NCBI GenBank assembly: GCA_013397935.1
Contig: VZRN01005839.1
Coordinates: 2,486,180 to 2,550,179 of the forward strand
DNA length: 64,000 bases
Origin: Dasyornis broadbenti
Lineage: Eukaryota; Chordata; Aves; Passeriformes; Dasyornithidae
Reading direction: 5' to 3'
Shown one piece after another: positions 23,620-35,717 of the stretch; position 1 is the stretch's first letter, and each line of letters starts with the position of its first letter. Under the pieces are notes generated by a model. The model was not told the DNA's origin. It saw only the letters and a list, made by a program, of their open reading frames with translations, and did not search any database. The position numbers and the translations under genes were made by a program.

Positions 23620-23775
23620 TCTCTCTTTGGTGAAGTTACTACTCATCGCCAGGCTGTTGAAAAACTGGCTGAACAACAACAGAATAAATACTTGGGGCTT
23701 TATACCATTTTGCCTTCTGAACTCTCTCTTCATTTAGCAGAAGTTGGACTGGCCCTTGTAACTGTACAGGATCAG
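23620..23775 (+). CDS. SYNE1: SYNE1 exon w18, spectrin-repeat rod
   Basis: 52 codons, phase 0 to phase 0, between acceptor 'tttttttctgtcattag' and donor CAG|gtaaag. It reads SLFGEVTTHRQAVEKLAEQQ and contains KYLGLYTILPSELSLHLAEV, a very conserved segment whose Pro breaks the helix between repeats. No ATG is present. The flanking introns are short (239 and 199 bases). Confidence 0.95.
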
Positions 23776-23974
23776 GTAAAGCACAGTAGACAAGTGCTTA
23801 ACAGATCTACAGCCCTTCATTAGGCTTTATAACTTGGTATCCTGGTGTGGCCAAACCATGGCAACACAGAGTAGTTTTATTACCTTCATGCTTTGAATTA
23901 AAGTTAAAGGAAAGTTAATTTCCTTTAAGGAGGAGTGACTTCTGATTACTGAATTTAATTCATATTGTTGACAG

Positions 23975-24127
23975 ATTCAAACCAAAGAAAGAGAAACTCA
24001 GCAAATCAAAACATTGAATCAAGAGTTTGATGAGAAAATCCAGGGGATAGCAAATGAACTAAATACCATTCTTTCCAAACTGAAAAAGAAAACAAATGAT
24101 ATATCACAAGCTAAACTTGAACAAAAG
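23975..24127 (+). CDS. SYNE1: SYNE1 exon w19, spectrin-repeat rod
   Basis: 51 codons, phase 0 to phase 0, between acceptor 'tattgttgacag' and donor AAG|gtaaga. It reads IQTKERETQQIKTLNQEF and ends NDISQAKLEQK. It is very rich in Lys, Gln and Glu with no Trp, so it is probably helices B and C of a repeat. It diverges more from the remembered human sequence than w18 does; placement rests on frame, splice sites and partial similarity (ILSKLKKKT). Confidence 0.92.
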
Positions 24128-26514
24128 GTAAGACAAGGCTTTTCTTATGTGGTTATGCCATAAATTTTTCTGAACTGGGACACTCACTTCATAGTGAAAT
24201 ATTGTTTGTGAAGACATGCAGGACACATTTTTTTAATGTAGTTCAACAGAAGAATTATACAGAAATAAGGGTTGGCTGATAAGATTTTTTAAGCTATATT
24301 CTTTGCAAACTGGCCCACACCAAGACTTGAGTGAGTACACAGAATCTGGAGGAAGTAGCTGAGCATTAAAGTCAGATGGACAGAGTTTCACAGTTCCTTT
24401 TAAATAATGAGTATGGCTTCAATCTGGGAAAGCCTTCAGGATTTCCAAAATGCTCCTTTGTCTTTGTTGGTATTGAAAAGATCATTCTTTATTTATGATC
24501 AATAGATGACTAGAATTTTACTTAACTTGTAGTGCATCTCACATCATTTGGTTCAATAATGAGGTTAAGTACTACTGGGGCAGTTAAGAGTAGTGCAGAG
24601 AAGTCTTGGTTCTTTTTGTAGGTTTTCTTAATCTTAGGTATGTGCCACATGCAGAAAAGATGATCAGTACTGAAGTTGTAATGGCCAAATTAGGATTATC
24701 ATATGAGAGTAAGGGATTTTGGGGAGAGGAGAGAAGGGAGAGGGGTTGGCTGAGGGTTTGGGGGTTTTTTTGTTGGTTTGTTATTTTAACTAGGTAAAGA
24801 TAAATTTGACTGAATTACTGCATAGAAAGCATACAAAGTAGGAGAAGATTTAGCATGACTGGTATGTCAAAAATTACCTGGTTATTTTCATGAGATGCTC
24901 AAGATGTTCCAAAATACTGTTTGCTTTGCAGGAAGTGTCACTTAACTATATCCCTGGTGTATCTCCTTGATTCCAGTAAGAAAGCCAAGGAAATCTGCTT
25001 TCCCATGTTGCATAAATGAAAACTCTCTGTCACTGGAGATGTAGTAACATTCCAACTGCTTTTATGTCAGCATTTAGCTGATACTCCTGAGATTGGGTTG
25101 GCTTTGGTTACAGCAGTAAATATTTTTATATTAACATTGAAACTGATCGTGAAAAGCTAAAATAAAAATATGCTTTAAATATATGTGACCCAAGTTAAAT
25201 GGATCCTTCCCTCACAAACAGCGTATAAATTCTCCATAATATCTGTAGTAAATACATTTATTTATGCCTGCTGAATTATGTGTGTCTTTGTATTTAGATG
25301 AGCAGTTCAACATCTGTCCTTGTGTCTACATGTAGACAGTTATGTCACCAAGTTTGTGAATAATATTGATTCGTCATAATGATTGATCATAACTTGCACT
25401 CTGAGGTGTGTCTGCCAGGACAGCCCTAACCGGAGGAGCTTGAAGTAACTTCTTGAAGCACCTGTAGCTAGAGCAGTGTTCTGAATGGTTGCAATTTAAA
25501 TTTGTAAAAATAATTGGAGAGAGGCTAGAGTGTTTGTCCAAGCAGTGGAACAAGAGGCAATGGGCAGAAACTGATGCACAGGAAGTTCCACCTGAGCATG
25601 AGGAAGAGCTTCTTTCCTGTGCACTGGGACAGATTGTCCAGAGAGAGTGTGGAGTCTCCCTCAATGGAGGTAGGCCAGAACCATCTGGACACAATCTTGT
25701 TCCATATGCTGCAGGATGACCCTGCTTGAGCAGGGAGGTTGGACCAGGTGACCCACTGTGGTCCCTTCCAACTTAACCTGTTCTATGATTCTGTGATTTT
25801 GTGACTTATTTTATTTATATTTCAGAAACAATGAATTTTTAACACGTTAGATATAAAAAACAAATACAAAAATAACCAGTAACCTCTACTCAAGAGACTG
25901 TAGCCCATAAGTATGCTATAAATCTGTGAGAAACATGGAAAACTTCCTAGGCTTCCTTTTCAAAATATTTGTGACTATGGTAAGAAAAATTAATTTTAAA
26001 CTATTTCTGTTGAAGTAGTCTGGCTTGATCAGACTGCTCCTGCATCAAGATCATGCTATGAAAATGCAAGTTTCAAATGAAAATTAAAGTTTTCATAATC
26101 CATTAATGAGTAACTACATTTTTATGAGGTTTATAGAGTTATATTTTAAGGCAGGAATAAAACAAACCCCTTTTCCAATAAACAAAAATCCTTGTAATGG
26201 CAGTCTGTGCTGACTTGTTTCAGAAACAAACACAGAAACATGCCTGAGAACAGTTAATGTCACACTGAAATGACTCAGTCTTTGCCTATGGCAGAGAAAA
26301 CGGTTATCCATTTCAGCCAGGAAGTCAGAGAAGAAAGAGTAATGGCACATATTTAAGAGATGACCAAACATCCTGCTGTTCTGCTTTCCTGTTTAAAAAT
26401 GGAACAAACTGTGGAGACTTTGGACAGGGTATAAAAGTTGCAACTTGGACTAGAAATAATCAACCAAAAAGCTAACACTTCCTGGATCATTGATTTTACT
26501 GTTTTTCTGTCTAG
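24128..26514 (+). other. Intron w19-w20 with CR1 insertion
   Basis: Contains the CR1 element at about 25490-25805; the flanks are plain intron. Confidence 0.75.
25490..25805 (+). mobile_element. CR1 LINE 3' fragment, plus strand
   Basis: 'caagaggcaatgggcagaaa', 'aggaagttccacctgagcat' and 'gaggaagagcttctttcctg' are classic CR1 text. It ends in the diagnostic octamer-like tail 'ttctatgattctgtgatt'. It is 5'-truncated, as most CR1 copies are. A 76-codon open frame inside it is a remnant, not a gene. Confidence 0.93.
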
Positions 26515-26697
26515 ATCCTTGGTGAAGAGTTGGACAGCTGCAATATAAAGCTGTTGGAATTAGATGCATCAGTCCAGGACTTTGCAGAGCAGAACGTACC
26601 CCTGGCTAAGCAGCTGGCTAACAGGATAGGGAAACTCACTGCATTGCATCAGCAGACCATACGGCAGGCTGAGTACAGAGCAGCCAAGCTCAGTCAG
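26515..26697 (+). CDS. SYNE1: SYNE1 exon w20, spectrin-repeat rod
   Basis: 61 codons, phase 0 to phase 0, between acceptor 'tttttctgtctag' and donor CAG|gtatga. It begins ILGEELDSCNIKLLELDASV and ends with IRQAEYRAAKLSQ. The segments RIGKLTALHQQTIRQAE and LGEELD match human nesprin-1 as recalled. The exon follows a 2.4-kb intron that carries a CR1 insertion. Confidence 0.96.
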
Positions 26698-29608
26698 GTA
26701 TGATCTCAAATCCTTTCTGCTGTTTCCTTTCAGAAGCAGAAGGAGCATGCAAACATCTAATTTATTTTCCTGTAGTTTTGCCAGAAGGGGCATTCCTTTG
26801 CACATCTGCCTACTGTTAGTCAGGGCTTGCATCATGATCCCAAGACACACAGACAGGTCAAATCAGAGGGCAAAATAATTCTGTGATGTTGCTTTTACAC
26901 CTTCTTGCATGAATCATCTGCTGGTTGGCTCCTTTGGTACCCTAAAAAGATTATAGATCTCACAAACAGTAGCATGCCAGGAAACAGTATCTCATTGTGC
27001 TTTTCAGGGTCTCTGTTTTGTCACTGTTACCTATATTTGCAGCATTAAAACCAAAAATTTTAAAAAATTATTTTGCCCTAGTCTCTATACAGAGGGTGAA
27101 TACAGCTTGAGATTCAACAGAAAAGCCTATATACAATGGCTCTGATAATGCATAATATTTTGGCATTCATAAAGATGCATCCACTGTGGTTCAAAGTCCC
27201 TCAAACTCTTTCTCCTTTTTTTTTTTTTTTCCTGTTTGTTCTTGTCCCCAAAAAACTCTAGGTAAAAGCAAATAAATCAATTTTCTATGGTTCTGCTATC
27301 CGTGCTCTGATAAATTATGAGTTCTCCTTTCTGCGTGCATAAAGATGCTTCTGTAAGGCTTGAAAAAGATAACCTCAAAATATTCTTTTCCATTTCCTCT
27401 GAAAAACTGTTTTTAAGAAGAGATAGAAAATTATTATCAAACTAAGAATTCAGTCAAATGTACAAAATGATAGGTATTGAAAACTGCTTGCAAATACAGT
27501 TTGGTCATCTGGGATTTGATCTATCCTTTATAAAGAGGAAATTCATGAATATCAATGAAATTATTCCTGCTGAAAAGAAAATTGGAACTTATGAGTACTT
27601 TGCTAAATAGAAATTGGATTAATCAGAAAGCAGAACTTTTGTCCTGTATTTTGAAATGTTGCAACATTTCATTTTTTGGAAATATGGCAGACTGAGTGGA
27701 CAAAGCAGATTGTTTAAAAAAAAAGGATGATCTGTAAGATGTAATGGAAAGAGACATATCAAAATAAGAAATTGAGCCACAGACTGAAAGAGGAGGTATT
27801 TTGGAACTTATGTGTGAGGCTGAAATACGCACAGGGAGTGTACCCTCTAGGGGTATGTTTGAGCATCACTGGACTCTCCCAGTGTGACCTACATTCTTAC
27901 AGTGCCCTTTTTCCCCAAAATAGATAATCTTAATACTGAAAGCAGACATATTTTAACTCCATAAATACATACTTAATTAAGTTATATAAAACAGCAAGAA
28001 AAGGTTGTTAAAATGATCCCCAGGTTAAGGCAGTGAAGGAAATAAAATTAGTTTTATCATTCTCTAAGAATTGTACAAAATTACATTTTAGGCTTAAGCA
28101 AATTTTTCTTTTATCCAGGCTTCCTCACACTTGGAAGAATACAATGAGATGCTGGAGTTCATATTGAAATGGATTGAGAAAGCAAATATCCTAGTACATG
28201 GTAGTATAACTTGGAATTCTTCCTCTCAGCTTCGTGATCAGTTTAAAGCCTACCAGGTGATTATGTGAGCTATGAAATTTAAAAGGCAGTGTATAAAAAA
28301 AGTTATTTTTGAAGCAGTGGAGTTTTACTTGCTAAACTATTTTTTGTCTCCTTTCCTTGAGGAAAAAGAGTCCTAAAGTGCTAGATTTCTTTGACTGTTC
28401 CCCCAAGCCTTAAAAATCACTGACTGGTTTTAGACGATTGTTTTGAATATTGAAATACAGATACATTGTGGAATAAAACTTTGTTATTCAAAGTTGATCT
28501 CCATTTTTACTCAAGTAGTTTGATTTCACAGTAGCTTTTGGCTGAATAGTGTGTCTGTACACTGTGATTGTATCACACTGAGCACCTTATTGCAGCTCAT
28601 ACTCTAAAGCTTTAGTTAATCAAACATGATTGTCAGTTTGATTTTTTTTTTCTTTCTCCTTTATGCTGAATTGGAATACCCTATGTTATTATCTAATGAG
28701 TTTCATAGCAAATATTCTCAAACTGATACCTAATGGAAGAGTTTCTTCCAATTGCTTCCTGAAAATGTCACATCAGAGTGATTTGCTGTCGCTGTAATTG
28801 TGCAATTTGTTTTGTGTGTGTCTGTGTGTGGAACATGTGTGTAAGATCAGTGGGACATTATAGTAAGGTTCAAGCTTGCCTGGTGTTACATGACCGTGTG
28901 GAAAAAATCAAATCATCATAAGGTAATCATGTATCACTAATACCAAAATAAGACTACATAAATTATGGTTTTTATATACACGTTATTTAATTGTCCGCTG
29001 CGTTCTCGTATGTTAGTGCAGTGTAATGTGTCACACTTTGTATTCTGAATAGGAACTTCCAGGCAATTTGTGCTGAGAAAAGTTGGAGGTAGAATTTCTG
29101 GTTTGGTTTTGCTATGGCTTTTTTTCCTACTTCAAAATCTAATGATACAGGCTTAACCAATGCCATCCCACACAATGCTTTCACAGTGAATTTTTAGGCA
29201 GCATTAATGAGTCCTGCCCTGCTATAACACTGCACCCAAGTGCTTTCTGCTACTTTCTATTAGGTACGTGAGGCTTCCAGAATAAATCTTCTTCATGGAT
29301 TGTGTATATTATATTTTTACATGCAAGTGTGTATAGCAAAACACTAAAATTAACATGTTGGTAAGTACAGCTTCATGAAGTGAAGCTTCATGATTTAATC
29401 TTTCATTTCCCAGTCTCTGTAAGATGAAGCACTTCAGCATACCTTCAGAACTGAGCATATTGCCTGAGCCTTAGAGGAAATCAGTAGAACTTAATCATAG
29501 GCTTAAAAATGGGTACAGATTGAAGATTTGCAGAACAGGAATATACTTAAAAGATACGTGTCACTGAGTCTCAAACCTGACATTCAATTTGCTTATATCT
29601 CCATCTAG
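26698..29608 (+). other. Introns around w21
   Basis: Apart from w21 (28119-28256) I see only AT-rich intron, a T run near 27216-27231 and a short TG-rich patch near 28814-28845. Confidence 0.7.
28119..28256 (+). CDS. SYNE1: SYNE1 exon w21, spectrin-repeat rod
   Basis: 46 codons, phase 0 to phase 0, between acceptor 'ttcttttatccag' and donor CAG|gtgatt. It begins ASSHLEEYNEMLEFILKWIE and ends LRDQFKAYQ. ASHLEEYNEML is a strong landmark, and the WIEKA Trp marks helix A. No start-like ATG context, as expected for an internal exon. Confidence 0.95.
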
Positions 29609-29794
29609 AGCATTCTTGATGAGTCTGGAGAGATTCATGGTGACCTTGAGGCCATGAGTGAGCGGATTGATTACCTGGCAAGTGTATACTGTACTGAAGG
29701 AATGTCACAGCAAGTACTGGAACTGGGGCGGCGGACGGAGGAATTGCAGCAAGTTATCAAAGTGCAGCTACCAAACCTCCAAGATGCTGCAAAG
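29609..29794 (+). CDS. SYNE1: SYNE1 exon w22, spectrin-repeat rod
   Basis: 62 codons, phase 0 to phase 0, between acceptor 'atatctccatctag' and donor AAG|gtaaat. It starts SILDESGEIHGDLEAMSERI and contains YLASVYCTEGMSQQVLELG, ending LPNLQDAAK. The frame continues open into the intron for about 94 codons by chance. Splice sites and the match of the next exon (DMKKFE) place the end at 29794. Confidence 0.96.
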
Positions 29795-31958
29795 GTAAAT
29801 GACAGCAGTTTTTCTAATGCTAGCTGGCAGCTAGGGTGGTGTATGCATCATACTACTGAGATTATTAACAGTGAAGATAATCTGTGGTCTATAAAGGACA
29901 TGATTGTGTTGTCTAAAGTCAGGTATCTTGTGCTGTTTGAGATACTGCCTTCAAGTGCTGACTCAGATGGGCACAGTATTTCTGCAGGTCCTGTTATTAG
30001 TGCCCTTTCTGGATGGATAGATTTGGGATCATGGTGTATCTCAAATAGCACTGAGCACCTATGTTTAGATACTTGAAAAGTGTCTTTGTTGACATTTATG
30101 TTCTGCCATTTCTTTTCTATTTCTCTTAAACGGTATCTAAATCCTGTTATGTATTATTTCAGATCAGTACTGGATCAGACCAGAATAACAAAATGTAAGG
30201 CCTACACTACACTGCACTACAAGGGAGTGCAGTGAAAACAATGAACATACTTTTTCATGTCCTTGGCATTTCTGTGCAGCTCTTTTGTATGGGATTGCTG
30301 TTAATGTAAAGTTGTGTTATGCCTATGCAGTGTTTGAAGGCTCAGTAAACTGGTGCAAGACACAAGGCAAAGAAGAAAAGTCTTTTCTATGCGGTCTTGT
30401 CTCCACAGCAAAAAATTTCACTTTTTTTTTTTTTTTTTTTAGTTGATACAACAATCCAAGAAAAAATTGAGAATTTTAATGGTATAATTAATATATTTAT
30501 AGGGGTTTTTTTGTTACCTGCTACAGTTACATAGGTCTAAATATGAAAATACCTAAAGGCAACTAAGAGACTAGGCTATCACTTGTTAGGAAAATTGCAG
30601 CTGCAGTTTAAAATGGTCCTGCTCCACATTTAACTCTTACTTCACTTTTATGGGATAAACAGAAAAGCTGCAGCAGCTGTAACAGTGTAGCAGAGAGATT
30701 TTGAAAAAGACTTCTTTCAGTTGCAAAAATATAAACTGCGGTTTATGAGCTGATGGATTTGGGGTTTTTTTATCTTTTTTCATGGAACAAACCAGATATT
30801 TACATATAAGTAATCAGAGTAGAAGTGAAAAATACTAGCTTCAGTTCTCAGAGAAATATCGGAACGATTTCTACACTTACAAGCAAGAATGGATGAATAG
30901 AAGCCAACATAGCTTTCTAAAGAAAGAAAATCATATCAAAAGTGTCCAATTTAATGTCAAAGTAATCCATCAATTTGTATATAAATACATAGTAGGTAAT
31001 GTGTCGACTTAATAAGGTTTCATATTATGTTGTTATTAAAAGAGTTAATAAGGTTATTTAGTTGAAAATAAAATAAAGCTGTCTATAAAGCTGGCTAGAA
31101 AACTTACCTGTTATATAATTATCAATGGTTTGTAGCCCAAAAGGTGGGATACATCAAGTAGGGTTTTGCAGCATACTTCTTCATACCTGGTACTATTCAT
31201 TTTTCATTAATAAATTGGATGCTGGTTTAGAGATCATGGCTTTTGGGATACTTTGACAACACCATATGTAAAGGGATTACCTGAAAAAAAGATAGGCCAC
31301 TGCTCAGCAGAGACAGAGGCAAACTGTTACGTGTAGACAGGAAGAACCAAGCATGTGTTCCACTTCTGAATGAGGGACTACTCTCTCCACACACCCTTTT
31401 GAAAGTTCCTAAGTTTAATAATGCATTTCATGGGAAAATGTTTGTTTTTAGTGGGATAGTTAAGTAAAATATTGAAACTGCAACAAAAGGTGACTTCATG
31501 TCAGATCACCAGAAAAAAACTTTCTACAAAAAAAGAGTACTGAAATAGTGGAATCTGTCACCTATAGAGATAAGTAGGAGTCCGTTGCTAGTGGTCTTTA
31601 AAAACAACCTGTGAAGATGAAACAGTTATGTCCTGTCTTACTGCAAAAAGTTGTCTAGAGGACATCTTCAGTTTCTTTCTAGGCCTTGAAGTCCATGAAG
31701 TTAGTTTTATAAAATACATGCTCTATTTGAGACTGAAGTACCTAAAATAATAACTCTGCCTTTGCAATCCCTTTTTCTAGACTGTCATATGACTGGTATT
31801 TTTACCTAATATTTTAAACATTTAAAATTGTCTGTGAAAACTATGGATTAGTTTTTGCACTGCCCTTAAGGGGGATGTACTACAAAATCCAGACATATAT
31901 TTATAGTGATTTTTTTTTCCTTCTTATTGATCCCTGAATCAAATGTGTTGTGTTACAG
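29795..31958 (+). other. Intron w22-w23 with old CR1 relic
   Basis: Holds a T run at 30421-30441 and the degenerate CR1-like relic at about 30880-31690. Confidence 0.7.
30880..31690 (+). mobile_element. Ancient CR1-type LINE relic, plus strand
   Basis: Successive pieces follow CR1 reverse-transcriptase and 3' text in order. 'gaagccaacatagctttcta' is near 30900, 'ggtactattcatttttcatt' near 31188, 'gtggaatctgtcaccta' near 31548, and 'ggtctttaaaaacaacctgt' near 31593. Many indels and no intact frame; much older than the copy at 25.6 kb. Confidence 0.65.
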
Positions 31959-32081
31959 GATATGAAGAAATTTGAAATTGAGCTGAGGGCCCTCCAGGCT
32001 GCTTTGGAGCAAGCCCAAGCCACACTGACCTCTCCAGAGCTTGGGCATTTGAGCTTGAAAGAGCAGCTTTCTCACAGACAG
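31959..32081 (+). CDS. SYNE1: SYNE1 exon w23, spectrin-repeat rod
   Basis: 41 codons, phase 0 to phase 0, between acceptor 'gtgttgtgttacag' and donor CAG|gtaaaa. It reads DMKKFEIELRALQAALEQAQ, then TLTSPELGHLSLKEQLSHRQ. The TSPE/SLKEQLSHRQ end is nearly invariant compared with the remembered human protein. No Trp. Confidence 0.96.
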
Positions 32082-34154
32082 GTAAAAGATGAAGACCTCA
32101 AAGATAGCATTTGGGTAATGTGAGCGTATACAAAGAATAATGAGTGTTGGTGAGACTCATTGTTGTGTTTCTTATGTTGGGCCACTGTTTCAGAGTGTAG
32201 CCCCAAATTACTGCCAAGTAAATAAGAGATAGAGCAAGAAGAATCATTCCCTCAGAGGGAATGGTTGAAGTAAAATTCTTTATGAGCCCATTCTTAAGTT
32301 GATGCAATTCTGAGAAGTGTGCATCGAATCCATTTAATCCATATTAATAATTGTAATAAAGCCCAATTCTTACCTAGTGCTTTTGGTCAAGAGATTCTTA
32401 AAGTACTTCAAAAGGAAGTCTGCATTGTTATCATCATTTTACAGATAGAGACGTAATGATATAGTTTGTTGCTTGGCTCCCCAATAGTAATCTGGAGAGC
32501 TAAGAAAAAATTCAGGTTTCCTTAAACCAGTTGAATTACTTCCATAAGATATTGTGGCTTTCTCTATTGTATTTCATCTGCTATGGGGATTTGTCAGTTT
32601 TTTAGGTTTGGTCTCAGTCTCTGAACAGGAAAAATAAGGCAAGTTACAGCTTTCTGAGTTTCTTAAGACGTTTCTTTCTGCAAGCTAATATGGAGATTTA
32701 ACTGTCTCGGTCTGCCAGTGAAAACTGGATGTCAGCAGGTTCACTGTAGGATTAAAATCTGCAGAAAAACATATGGAAGAATGCTAAATTTGCACAGCTT
32801 TTCCTTTTCATTAAAATATGCAGTCTTTATTCTGGGGACCTGCAAACAGATTTCAGAATGTGGCCTTGAAGAGTGTAAGTGAAACACATCACCCACCATA
32901 AGAATAAAGGAACATGGAATTTACACTGGGTTTTATGTGTATTCTTTGTCCTGGTTTTAGCAGATCTCACAGTATGAATTTCTTTTGTACAGAAAGGGCT
33001 GTAGCCCCTGTCCACCTGTTTCAGCAGATCAGAGAGGGGGTCTTTGAGAGTGCCTGGCAGGCAAGCAGCCCTCAAGGTGCCTCTGGGTGCTGTTTGCACA
33101 ATAGACACCCTTTGACAGCAGTATGGGGCCTGACAGAGGAGAGGCCCCACCAGCGCTGTCTGAGGAATAGGTCATTATACCAAAACTCTGGTTAGATTAT
33201 CCACCATATGTCATGAAATCAGAGGAATAAAAAACAAACCACAATCCTTTCATCAGTATGCACGTCAGACCCACTTAGCTATCCTTCTGCATGTGGTATA
33301 GTTAAAGGGAGATAACCAGTCTTTTATTTCTGTTCACCTCATTGTTCAGCTGATTTATATCTATTGAATCTAAAGTCTTTTTCTAATGTGCTAAGGCCCT
33401 TTTTATCAACTTTCTTTTCCTTTTTTCCTTTGTTTTTCTTTTCATATCTGTACCTACATTAAACTGCTCAATTTAGATAATAAGAATGGTGATCAAATCT
33501 ATTCTGCAATCATTACACTTAGACCCTTCTCATGCATATGAACAGACAGCTTGAATGGACATTGTATATGGAATAGGCACTATTAACAAAGGCATCCAGC
33601 TTGTGATTATTCAAAAAAAAAGTTTCTGTATAAGCTGTATTCCTTTCTGTTTGATTGCCTTTTGAATTTTAAGCAACGTTTTCAGCCATGGTTTGTATTT
33701 TCAGAGAAAGTCTGTGAATACAATGGGTTTCATTTGCTGTAGTGAAAATGTGCTTCTATGTCTCAGCAGGGAATTCCCCTCAGATTTTAACACTGAGATA
33801 TGCATATAGATAAATTACTCTTGTGCTTCTTCAATTTGTGGATTTTCTAAATCTGTTTTCTCAAATCTGTTAATAGAAATATTTTTTTATTTGGACACCT
33901 ACAAATAGGTTCTACTATGCTTTTATTTATTCTTTTTATACGTAGTTTATGGAGTTTTTGCTTAGCTAATCTTTAAAGGAATTCTCATTTCAAAATAAGC
34001 AACTCCAGAGAAACTGTGTCTAATTATATTCAATTTAGGAAATAAATAATTTTTTCTTTTATTGCTTGAACTTACCATTATTTGTCTTTGGCTGCATGAA
34101 ATGCTCTGGGAGTTCTGAAAAATTTGCTTATTGTGGCACTGACTTTGTCTCTAG
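32082..34154 (+). other. Intron w23-w24 with GC-rich patch
   Basis: About 32990-33170 is GC-richer, with overlapping accidental open frames on both strands. It may be a fragment of a mobile element, but I could not assign one. The rest is plain intron. Confidence 0.6.
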
Positions 34155-34337
34155 CATCTGTTGTCTGAAATGGAATCGCTGAAGCCAAAAGTCCAGGCAG
34201 TACAAGAGTGCCAGAGTGCTCTGAGGATTCCCGAAGAGGTGGTGACCAGCCTGCCCATGTGCCACAGTGCCCTGCGGCTCCAGGAGGAGGCCAGCCGCCT
34301 GCAGCACACTGCCATCCAGCAGTGCAACATCATGCAG
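34155..34337 (+). CDS. SYNE1: SYNE1 exon w24, spectrin-repeat rod; GC donor
   Basis: 61 codons, phase 0 to phase 0, with acceptor 'tttgtctctag'. It begins HLLSEMESLKPKVQAVQECQ and ends QHTAIQQCNIMQ. The donor is CAG|gcaagt: a GC in place of GT inside an otherwise perfect consensus. Using the nearest GT (four bases later) would break the frame with w25, so the GC site is the likely one. The exon is noticeably GC-richer than its neighbours. Confidence 0.96.
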
Positions 34338-35573
34338 GCAAGTGCAACTCCATCCACGAATTACTCAGTGGAACTTGAACAGTGACATACAAATTCTGAT
34401 GAAAACATAGAAGTTCCTATTTCTGTGCATTCCTTTGTTCCTTAGTACCATTAGGAATTTCCCCACTAAGTCTCAGTCATTCCTGATTTTAATATTCATG
34501 GCCATGTTGACTCTCACCTCAGTTCGCTCCCTGATATTGCTATGATTTTTTGAATGCTGTTGGGATTAACTAGACAAACAGCTAATATACAATTGTATGC
34601 AGGTTAATTTTATAAGATATATAATCAGTTAATAAAATTAATGTAACATAATAGCATCAACTGTTTCTGAAGATTGCATGAGAAACTATCCAGTTAATTA
34701 AATAACTTTAGTATAAAAATAATTATTTTTATTCTCTTTATTTATAATTTATATGTTTGTTTTCTGATTTTGGAATCATTCAACATGTATTAAATTTGCA
34801 TTGTTAAGTTTTGCTAAATATGAGTAAACTAGATTTTGTCTGCTTGTTTGTATTCATAATTAAACATGTAAAGAGTATTTCAAAGGAGAGAATAAGCTTT
34901 TCTTCTCTGCTGTTTAGTGATAGGAATATACATAGTGGGCTAGAGTGCAACTCCAAAGTTTCAAGTTAGGTAACAGAGGAGACTTTTGATGATTAAGGAT
35001 AATTAATGATACCTAAATACAAGAAGGTTACAATGTCACACTGAAAATTTAACAAATGGGTTAGACAAACTGCTCATGCAGCTGTGATAGAAAGAACTGA
35101 TGCTACGCTGGTAGGATAATTATCTGCGTCAGTCTTCATAATCCTCTCCCAGTTGTATTTTCTGTAAAATCTAAGCTCTTTTAATAGTCCTAGATGAACA
35201 CCTGAAGTGGAAATGCAGATGTAAATGCTTTATAGTAAAACCATGAGACTGAGCAAGGCTGTCTTCTTGTGAGTATGTTTTGTTCAGGTACTTGTTGAAA
35301 TCAGAAGTTATAGCACCTTACATCAGAAATCTAAAATACCATGTTATGTGGACTGTGGGTTTGAGAAATATTTAAATAAATGAAGCCATTCAAGTCATTG
35401 CAGTTCACAATATTTATGAATAGACCTTTTACTGACTATACTCCTGCTTTACTTATCAAGATGTGAATGCCAGATAAATGTAAATTTGTTCCACTTCAAG
35501 AGGGAGATCTGTCATGCTTAGACTAAGTAAAAATTAATTTTAATATAGACACTCAATCTTTTTCACTCTCTAG
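34338..35573 (+). other. SYNE1: GC-AG intron between w24 and w25
   Basis: The intron starts GCAAGT after CAG and ends 'tttcactctctag'. GC-AG introns are a known minor class spliced by the major spliceosome, usually with a near-perfect consensus around the C, which is what is seen here. The rest is AT-rich with no recognised repeat. Confidence 0.85.
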
Positions 35574-35717
35574 GAAGCAGTGGTTCAGTATGAGCAATAT
35601 GAGCAAGAAATGAAACATTTGCAGCAGATGATAGAGAGCGCCCATCGCGAGATCCAAGACAAGCCAATAGCAACCAGCAACATCCAGGAACTTCAGGTCC
35701 AGATTTCACGTAATGAG
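35574..35717 (+). CDS. SYNE1: SYNE1 exon w25, spectrin-repeat rod
   Basis: 48 codons, phase 0 to phase 0, with donor GAG|gtatga. It begins EAVVQYEQYEQEMKHLQQMI and ends ELQVQISRNE. EAVVQYEQYEQEMKHLQQ and IATSNIQELQ are essentially the human sequence as I remember it. It is the last exon before the 3.4-kb intron that contains the CpG-rich internal promoter candidate, so it should be absent from a CPG2-type transcript. Confidence 0.96.

Noticed and set aside
29795..30076. Open extension of w22 into the intron
   Set aside because: The donor AAG|gtaaat and the in-frame match of w23 show that the exon ends at 29794; the extension lacks rod-like composition.
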